Shown in pieces: positions 12,601-21,600 of a stretch of 64,000 bases of DNA. Source of the DNA: Syngnathus acus (Eukaryota > Chordata > Actinopteri > Syngnathiformes > Syngnathidae). The first letter of the stretch is position 1. Every line of letters begins with the position of its first letter. Below the pieces are notes generated by a model that ran no database searches, was not told the DNA's origin, and was given only the letters and a program-made list of their open reading frames with translations. The stretch covers positions 2,376,001 through 2,440,000 of the forward strand of contig NC_051087.1 in NCBI RefSeq assembly GCF_901709675.1, in the 5' to 3' direction. Made by a program: the position numbers and the translations under genes.

Positions 12601-15600
12601 AACAAATACTGCACCACGACATTGTTTGTTTGACAGACACGGAAATCAAGACACAATATATTTTGAGTTTGGTATTTTTACAGAGGCAGTTATAAATCTT
12701 TGTAGGTGGTGTGTCAATTCATTATTTTCGTGCTATTCGCAGCAGTGGTCCGTCGAGGTTGGCCCTGCATTTCCACGAAAAATCTCTTTTAGCAGATCAA
12801 AACGTTTGAACGATTGAAAAGTTGAAATATTAACAATTGCGGCGCACATCCTTCGTGAAAATCCCATCCGGCCTCCAGCAAACGGAGGACGGGGTGGGGG
12901 CGGGGCGTAATGACGCGAGGCCGAGTGGCCGTTGCACTTTTGCCCACCAGTTAACTGCCCCGCGCGGCGCTAGCTAGATGTAAAAATAGCCAATGCGCGC
13001 AAGAATCCCAGTCATGTCGCGCAAACAAAGACAGATTTATACAAGCGGCGGCACCGAGTACAGACGAGCTTTTGTCGCCGAGAGGCCGCGAGCGCCAAAT
13101 GTGACGCTCTATCCCCCCCCCCTCTCCTTTGCAGAGCGCTCTTTGTTCCCGCGCAGACCTAGTGACCTGATAGTCAGGCACCGTACGTACTTGTTTACTG
13201 CAGTCAAACCGGATTGCTGTGTCATGGAAATGCTCCGCGGCTGCCATTTAACGCAAATACAGCGTAACACTCTGCTCCATGACGCTGGTCAAAGCACTTC
13301 CAGCCTATTTTGGTGTTTTGGTGTCATCATGATTGGATCTTTGTGTGGCTCTTTCCGGAATGCAAGCCTTGGCTAGAAGTAGGAAGTATAACACAGAGAT
13401 AAGTAATGAGATATTGTCTGTCTACTTGTGTTGCTACACCAATACATGTGATCAAATATTCCACCAAATTTCTTTAGCATTGCACAAAAAAGAAATATAT
13501 TCCCACGGGAACAACTCGTCCACATTTTCCTCCACCAAGCACAGCATGAAACCATTACTGACACACTGTGGATGCTCTCTTTAATTTCCTGCATGGATGA
13601 GATACAGATCAAAGCTAGAAATCAAATTGGCAAAATGTGGCCTGGTGTTTTTGCCTGCTGATTTTAACAAGACCAACTCTGATGATTTTGACGCCTTTTT
13701 ACTCATTCGCCTCATGTTTTGTTTTTGTTTTTTAATATATCCCAACAAAAATGAGGATGAGTCAGTGCAGGTCATTTGCCCACAATCCAGATGGTCTGGT
13801 TACTCCGTTTTTTGCTTAGTGCTAAGTTGCTAACCGTGCATCATTTATCGCAAAGCTTAGCAAATGCTTATTTTTATTTAAAAAAAAATTTCCCCAGGCT
13901 ACATTCCTACCAGTTTAAAAACCCAGCGTTCTTCCCATTATCGCTCTGACACACGAGCTTCAAATTTAAGAGCCCGCCATGAGCGATTAGCATTTAGTGC
14001 ACTTTAGCTTGCATCCCAAATGCACACCCAAGCCTTTTATCAATGCCATTAAATGGAAGATATTGGCACGAGTGCTCAGGTGTGATGATGAGATGTCCAT
14101 GTTTAGTTTGATGGACTTTCAGGGCAAGTGTTTCGCTAGCATCAAATTGTCAGGAAGTTCGCTTGTGAACCGCACCACCACAAAATGCCTCGTTGAATCA
14201 TGAGCCCCCCTCCATCATTAATAATGTGACTCAACTCAGTTGGCATCTCCCCCCTGACCCTTCCTAACCTCAGACCTTCAATACCTCCTCTGTTTGCGCC
14301 CCCACCCCCTCGGGCTGGAGGAACTGGGTGGGACCAGTGGATGTTGTCTTCCTGTTTTTCATCCTATCAGGAGAGGAGACTGTGGAAAAGGGGGAAGAAA
14401 AGTTTAAGGACAGCTGTGATGCCAGGAAAGGGGGTGATGGGTGGGTTGGTTGGGGGGGCGTATGCCAGTCCCCATCCTACTTGGTTCCATGCTGTCCCAT
14501 TCCCAACTCTGAGACAATGCCAGCTCCCGAGAACTGAAGTTGGCACCGTATTTAGGAGGATTGATCTTGAGTTCTACCGCCAATTATGGAATACACGGAA
14601 CAGGATTGATGCTGGTTTCATACTCATTAAGGATTCCTCACTTGAGGTATGTCGGGACACTTGTAGCAGCATGGTGTCATTGTTTTGGTGTGTTTTTGTG
14701 GTATTTGGTGGTCAATCAAAGCTGCTAACTTCAAGTATAGCTTGGTCCCGCGCTTTCGCCCCCTATAGGCGAGGCAAGGCATACACAAGCTAACTCAATG
14801 GACATCGCATAATTAAGTATGACCTGTCATAAAATACAATCTTCAATAAAAACCGTTAGAAAGAAAAGTTTGAAAAGCAGAGCAATAAAAAGTAGCTGAG
14901 GTCTGTTTCTGTGTGACTTGTCATCTTCTGGAAATAAACAGATGGCCCTTCATTGTCATTTTGCAGTCCCACAGTGTGTGTGCTTTGTTGTGTGTTAGAC
15001 AGTGTCACGCTATTTACCGCCAGCGATGGGAAAACCCATGTGACGACTTCAGTTTCACAATACTTGCAAGACAGCGTCGCAGGCATTACGATGGAAATCT
15101 AATTTGTAGTTAAAAGGGGTTTGAGTCCGCATGGGGAAAAAAAAAAAAAAAAACGATGTGAAAGCCCGCAGATGGACGAGCGTTTTGAGCTCATCACCAG
15201 CACGCTCGCGCCCGATCTGTCTGTCATCTTGAAGCAGACTGAGCCTTGGCAATTTCAATTGCTTTTGAATTTTACTCTTCATCATTTGATTGACAAGAGA
15301 GTTGAATAACATTTTGCATTTAGCACCATGGCTAACTGAAGGATTTGATGTTTTGGAAACATCCACTGTGTACTGTATAACTGGAGGACTTCCTCCTGTG
15401 GGCTCGCTTTTTTCTTTTTTTTTCTTTTTAAATTCCAAGTGTTTGCCACCAATTTGCATAACAGCCCTTCCAACCTGTCGTGTCACTTTTACTGGAATTT
15501 CTTACTCCCCAGCATTAACCTTGTTGTTTTGGTCATCTCCATTGCCCGGGCCGCCTCGCTGTAACCTTAGCTCAATGTCCCCTTTGCATCCCCAAGCGGG

Positions 15601-18600
15601 TAACTTGACCTAAAATGGCCGCGTCATATGCCGGAGGGCAAAGCGAGAGACGCTCTCCTTTCTCCCCGCAAGATAACAATAACACAAATGTTCCTGTGTG
15701 AGGTTTATACTACACTAAAGCAAACGGGAAATGTTGATCGTGACCACAGTAAGCAATACTGATAACTGTGATATGAAAGGGGGAAAAAAAATGGGAGGCA
15801 TTAAAAGTTTTGGTGCTTCCTCGGACTTTGGCCGCCAGTAAAGTTGCGAGGGTGTTCTGAAAGCTTGTGGCCGAGTCTTGGCCTGCTCACAAAGAGAGAC
15901 CCCAGAAGAGCGAGAGAGAGCGTTGTCCTCAAGGCCCAGCACTTGTCGTTCCCAAAAGCGACAAATCAACAAAGCTTGTTATTAAAATTCCTCACACACA
16001 GTATGCGCCGTTATCTGGCGGATCTCTATGTTTTCTTCCGTAACGCTTCGGCTGACTTTGGTATTTAGTGAAGCGGTCCTGGCCTCATGTTTGTGTTTCT
16101 TTTGTTTTGTTTGTTTTGTCATTGAATTGTAACGAAACAGTCTGCCTTTGCCACCATTGTTCACTGGCAAAATGACCTCTTACAGCTTTCATGTGAACTA
16201 GTAATTAGCCACTTTGACGCTGAGATTCTGCAAAATGGCAGAATTTAAGACCCGCCATGTTTTTTATACGTCATCGGTCAGATTATTGGATGTAGTATTT
16301 CAAACCTGGTTACATGAGGGTGTGCACACTTTTGCAACTACACTTAATTTTGACTGCCCCTCTTAATTTTCTTTATTTGTACAAGTCGTGGGCCGGATTA
16401 TTGGATGAAGTTTTTCGAACCCGCTCACCTATTTTTTTATTTTTTTGCAGGCATGGAAGAAGCGGTGGTTTATGCTTCGCAGTGGCCGTTTGACAGGCGA
16501 CCCCGATGTGCTGGAGTACTACAAGAATGACCACGCCAAGAAGCCCATTCGCGTCATTGACCTGAACTTGTGCGAGCAGGTACATTTGCTCTCCAAATAC
16601 ATATTTTTTTTTATCCCCCATTTATTTCACTGCGGCGCTTGTTGGTAAATCTTGGACGAAACCGATCCTTAGGTGGATGCCGGGCTGACGTTCAACAAGA
16701 AGGACTTGGAGCACAGCTTCATCTTTGACATCAAGACCATCGACCGGGTCTTCTACCTGGTGGCTGACACGGAGAAGGAGATGAACACGTGGGTTCGCTG
16801 CATCTGCGACATCTGCGGCTTCAACCCCACCGATGACGGTACGGACAGACAAACACGAAACGAAAATAAGAACACACATGTACACAAGAGAACAATTCCG
16901 GTGATATCGTCGGTTTAAATCATACTATTTTATGGACGTCATCTTTTTTTGACAATGTTGCTGGTTAAAAATGGCCGCTTTCAGAGAATGAGACGCTAGC
17001 GACAAATATTCTCGCACATGGTGTTTCCACGCAGCATAATCGCGATGACCGATACGAGACGACGGGATAGAAGTAACGGCGGGAGGTGTGTGACACGAGC
17101 GAAATATTTCATTTCCTCACACACATCAAGAGCACTGTTTGACCAATAAAGGGTTCGATAACTTAATTTCCTGTTCCCCGTCGCTTCTAAATATCGTTCG
17201 TACAGCAAGATGATTTGAAATGGTCACAAGATGAGAAGCAATGAACTGAGAGAGACATGCTAAAATGGCCGCCGCCCTCTCCCATCTCTTTATTTAAGAG
17301 GCTGCCAAAGCTGGCCAGCAGTCGGCCATCGGCGGCCCGGTCGCGGACACGCCTCCGCACACGGCGCTCGGCAACGCGATGGGCCCGGCGGCGGCGGCCG
17401 CGCTGACCGCCGTGCCGCCTCCCTACCAGCCGGTCAGTGTGCGGCATCTGGACTCCCAATCCAGCACGGAGGAGCCCCAGGATTACTTGTGGCTGGTCAA
17501 CTGTGAGAGCAAAAAGCCCGACGCCAACAGGTAAGAGTGACGTTCTTCCCCGCACTGCTTCTCGGCCCTGCCCACCTTTCTTCATCCCTACTGGACCCCC
17601 CCGCGTAGCTCGGTGCCGCTTCGCTCGTCTCTGGACGGAGACCGGGAGTATTTGCTCCTGGAGGAGTGCGAGAGCAGGACTCTTCCTCCTCAGGCTAGTC
17701 TGTGAGTGGCCGGCAATTCAGCTTGAATGTGCCTGCCGTGTGCCGTGTTTGACCCGGACCAAACTAAAACATCTTTCCAAAAACCCCCGGAAGGTGTTTG
17801 TCTTCCATTTTGAAGCATGTTTTGGAATTAACCAAAAGCATTTCAGTGTGGAAAATGGAGCTTGAATTCATACATTTTTACGATGACTCCACAAACTCAA
17901 GGGTCCATGTCCTGTCTCGTCCTCTCAGAGCCCACACCGAGTGCTCCAAGTCCACCTCCTCCGAGACGGACCTAAACGACAACCTCCCGTCCCACCGGAC
18001 GCCCACGTCGTCCACGTCGTCGGCCAAGCACGGCTCGCAGAACGGCTTCTTCGCCGGGCACCCGGCCCCCGCCTCCGCTTCGTCTCTGTACGACTCGCCG
18101 CCGTCGCGGGGCGCCTCCCTCCGGAGTGACAACGGCCTCTACCACCTCCCGCGCAGCTACTCTCAGGTAGGCTTGATATCTTGACATACAAGTGCCCACT
18201 TTAATGTGTGTGTCCCTATCAGGACACCGTGCTTCTCCCCAAATCGGCCTCGTCCCCCACGGCCCACCCGGACCTCACCGGCGACGGGTCAGAGGTGTAC
18301 GTCTTCAACACGCCTTCGCGGAAGGCCTCGGTGGAGTCGCAGATCCGCAACCTGTCCATCAGCTACGACATCCCGCCCACGCCGGGGGCCAACGCCACCT
18401 ACCAAGTCCCTCGCACCTTGTCTTCCTCGGAGGGGGGCGGGGACGTCTTACCCCCTCCCAGGCCACCCAAACCCACTTCCGGACCACCGCCACCCCCCGC
18501 CGAGCGCTCTCCAACAGACACTTATTACGTGCCGCGCTCGGCCTCGGAAACCGACGGCAACTACTGCGTGCCAACAAGTGGCGGGAATAAAGCGTTACGC

Positions 18601-21600
18601 AGCAACACGATCGCAACGGTCGACTGTTCGCGCCTACGCAAAGGTTTGCATTGATCAGTTCTTTTTTTATTGGCGGGGGGGGGGGGGGGGGGGCTCACTT
18701 TTCATCTGTGCTTTAACGCTTTGGCAAATGTGTTCAATTTTGTATAATATTGATCATTTTATGTATTTTTATTTTCTTTTAGATTTTGGTTCCCAGGACT
18801 GCTACGACATTCCCAGATCATTCCCGTCAGACAAGAGCTGCTCATTCGACTTCAACGAAAGTTTCAACAGCTACTTAGTGAGTTGTACAGCTGCGCTGAC
18901 CTGCGTGGTGTTGGCAGGTTAAGCGCTCCAAAAAATAGTTACAATTGACATAAATACGCGAAGCTTGAAAATCGTTGTCTTGTAGAAAAACAAAGGCATG
19001 GTACCCGTGGGCAGCCAGTCCTCCGAGGAGGTGGACCAGAACTACGTCCCCATGAGCGCCAATTCCCCGTCCCACCATCACTCGGGCAGCTTTTCGGAGC
19101 CCGTTCACGAGACCAACTACGTCCCCATGACGCCCAGCACCATGGAGTTCTCCTCGCTGGGCAAGCAAGTGCCGCCGCCCGCCCACATGGGCTTCCGCTC
19201 CAGTCCCAAGACGCCGCCGCGGAGGCCCATGCCTAGCGACTGCCAGCCGCCGCCTGTGGACCGAAACCTTAAACCGGATCGCAAAGGTAGGCCCGTGACT
19301 TACAAACCGGGCTGTCTTGTCGCTGTGGTGGTACCGCCAAGGAAATATAAATGTAATAATTCCAAGTATTCAAGTTGTGCTTACATTTTTTAGAAGGTAG
19401 GTGAAGATTTATCTGGCACTTTGGAGAGCTAACAATATTTCTAAATAAACAATAAAAGGTCAATTCACCACGATATGACCCCTTAGCAGAAACTTGAAGG
19501 TACCACCACTGTCTGCTGTTTGCCGGGGCGCTTGCGGAATGCCGACTTTGCAGTACGCGTCGCTGACAAGCCATCACTGTTAGTCGCTTTAACCAATTTG
19601 TGCACCTGCTTGACTGTCCGTTCTTAAAGCCATGAGTAGCAAATGCACTAACTTGCCCATCTTGAATTATTTTGGACCTCCGTGACATCCTCTTAAAACC
19701 GAAACACACTGAGCTCCTTGTCAAAGGACTCTTGAACCCGAGGCACCCTGCAGACTGTTTATGGGGTTACGCGGGATGCATTCGGAGTGGTCACCTTCCA
19801 TCCCCTTTGTTTTGCGCGCGTGAATGGAGCGCTTTGATGAGCTAGCTCCTAGCGAGGGGGAATTACCATCTGGGCTAAATGCTGAGTAACGGGAAGGGGG
19901 GTCAGAGAGGACATGGAAACCAAAGTCCAATATGGAAACCACAGCGAGGAAACGGGACTTGGCTAGCCTTAAATGTTACATCCGAAGAGTGTGACGCTCG
20001 CATGTATTGACATTTTTGCGCCAAGGAAAAAAAAAAAAGGCATCTTAGCCTGTCTGAAGAATTTTCTTTTGATAGAAGTTATTTATCCAAAACATTACAA
20101 GTTGTCAGTCTTGCATTCGCACCATGAGCGTGTCAGTTTTTTTTTTTTTTTCTTGCCGCAACACGCCTCCGAGGACTCTCCGTGCTTCTGCACAGCTCGT
20201 CATGCATGCACAGCTGTGATGTCAGTCTTTGTGTGGGAAGCTGTGTGGTGCATGTTTTTCATGAGGGAGGGGGGGGGCTATGTGTTGTCATGGCGATCAT
20301 AATCGGACGGGGAGGCGAGCTGGGCAGCTTTGCATGGCGGGGGAGTTGGCATATGATGTGATATAAAATGATTACGTCTTCTTTCGCCAATCAGGTCAGA
20401 GTCCGAAAGTAATAAGATCAAAGGGGGTCGGTTTAGAGCGAACCGACTCCCAAACTGTAGGCGAGTTCCCGCGGGGACGACGCAAGGGTAGGTACCCCTC
20501 ACTGAACCCAAAAAGTCCTCTTGACTTCCTCTTGACTCTTTTTGCATGTCATCCTGGTGTTTGGGTTCTACTATTGTGTAAGATAATGATGAAATATTAG
20601 TGAGTCACATGCTATCATGACACATAAGGCACAAAATATGTTTATTTAAAATCGACCACCATTAACCAGCCACTAATGTTGCCTTAGTTTGTTTTCTATG
20701 ACAAGAAAGTTGTCCATCGTGACCCGGTTGTGCGTCGTTTCAGGTAAACCCGCTCCACTCGAGATCAAACCACTGTCCGAATGGGAGGAGCCCTGCACGC
20801 CGGTCCGCTCGCCCGTTACCCGCTCCTTTGCTCGGGAGTAAGTGTGCAACAAACTTTTTTTTTTGTTCTTCTTAGTGGTGACTAGAACCAAGGGTGTGTT
20901 CACATCATTTAGCCAGTTAAGACTCTTAAAAAAAGATTTTTTTTGTTACTCAATTATATTACATCATCAATTAATTGTTGAACAAATAAACCTCTTCAAG
21001 TTGAAGAGATGACACCTTAAAAAAACCAACCTGCATTTCGTCTCCACTAGGTGGCTCCACTGAGACGACTGTTTTTACTCGATATCCTCATTTGACTCAA
21101 GTTTTTTTAACATTCACTAATGGCGTATTTTTATTTTTTCGGGACACTTTCCTCCTCTATTTTGGTTGTTAGTGAACACATCCTTTTCCACAGTCCACTC
21201 AAGTAGCCACTAACCTTCCATGCATTCATGTAGTCCGGGGGATCCCCCCCCCCTGACGCTTATGTAACACTCGAGCGGCGAGCTCTATTTCCGTGTTGAA
21301 TGTCGCCGGGGCTCTTGTGGGCCCCTGTATTTGTTTCTCAGTGGTGTGTTTGTGTGTAAACATTGTGAATGCCGCCCAGTCTCTCTAGGTTCCCCATGCC
21401 CGCCCGGCCCCCGTCGGTGCATAGCACCGCTTCCAGCACTGACTCCGAGGACAGTGATGAGAATTATGTAGCCATGCTCTCTAATATGAAGAACCAGTCA
21501 GATGAACCAGTATGTAACACACAACGATGCATCGTACTCTCAGTTGAAAAGTTGAAAAAGGTCATCTTGTCATACAGTGGTGCCCCCCAATTAATACACA

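Larger units (their letters stand above)
697..16450 (+). other. gab1: gab1 intron 1 (about 15.8 kb), no nested gene seen
   Basis: Open frames here are short, lack recognisable domains and include repeat translations. The intron holds a diverged direct-repeat pair (1449/1992), a run of degenerate repeated phrases (about 2600-5100), a (GATG)n microsatellite (7209-7308), a LINE-like fragment (about 8815-9070), TG and poly-A tracts (10722-10737, 10861-10886) and a CG-rich patch around 12850-13150. I see no convincing exon between the first and second gab1 exons. Confidence 0.7.

Noticed and set aside
11797-13376. Coding frames of 110-127 codons in the CG-rich patch of gab1 intron 1
   Set aside because: Overlapping frames on both strands with no similarity and no splice partners; explained by low stop-codon density in CG-rich DNA.
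18206-18922. 238-codon plus-strand frame overlapping gab1 exons 7 and 8
   Set aside because: It reads the gab1 exon 7 sequence in the wrong frame; the correct frame gives conserved Gab1 motifs.
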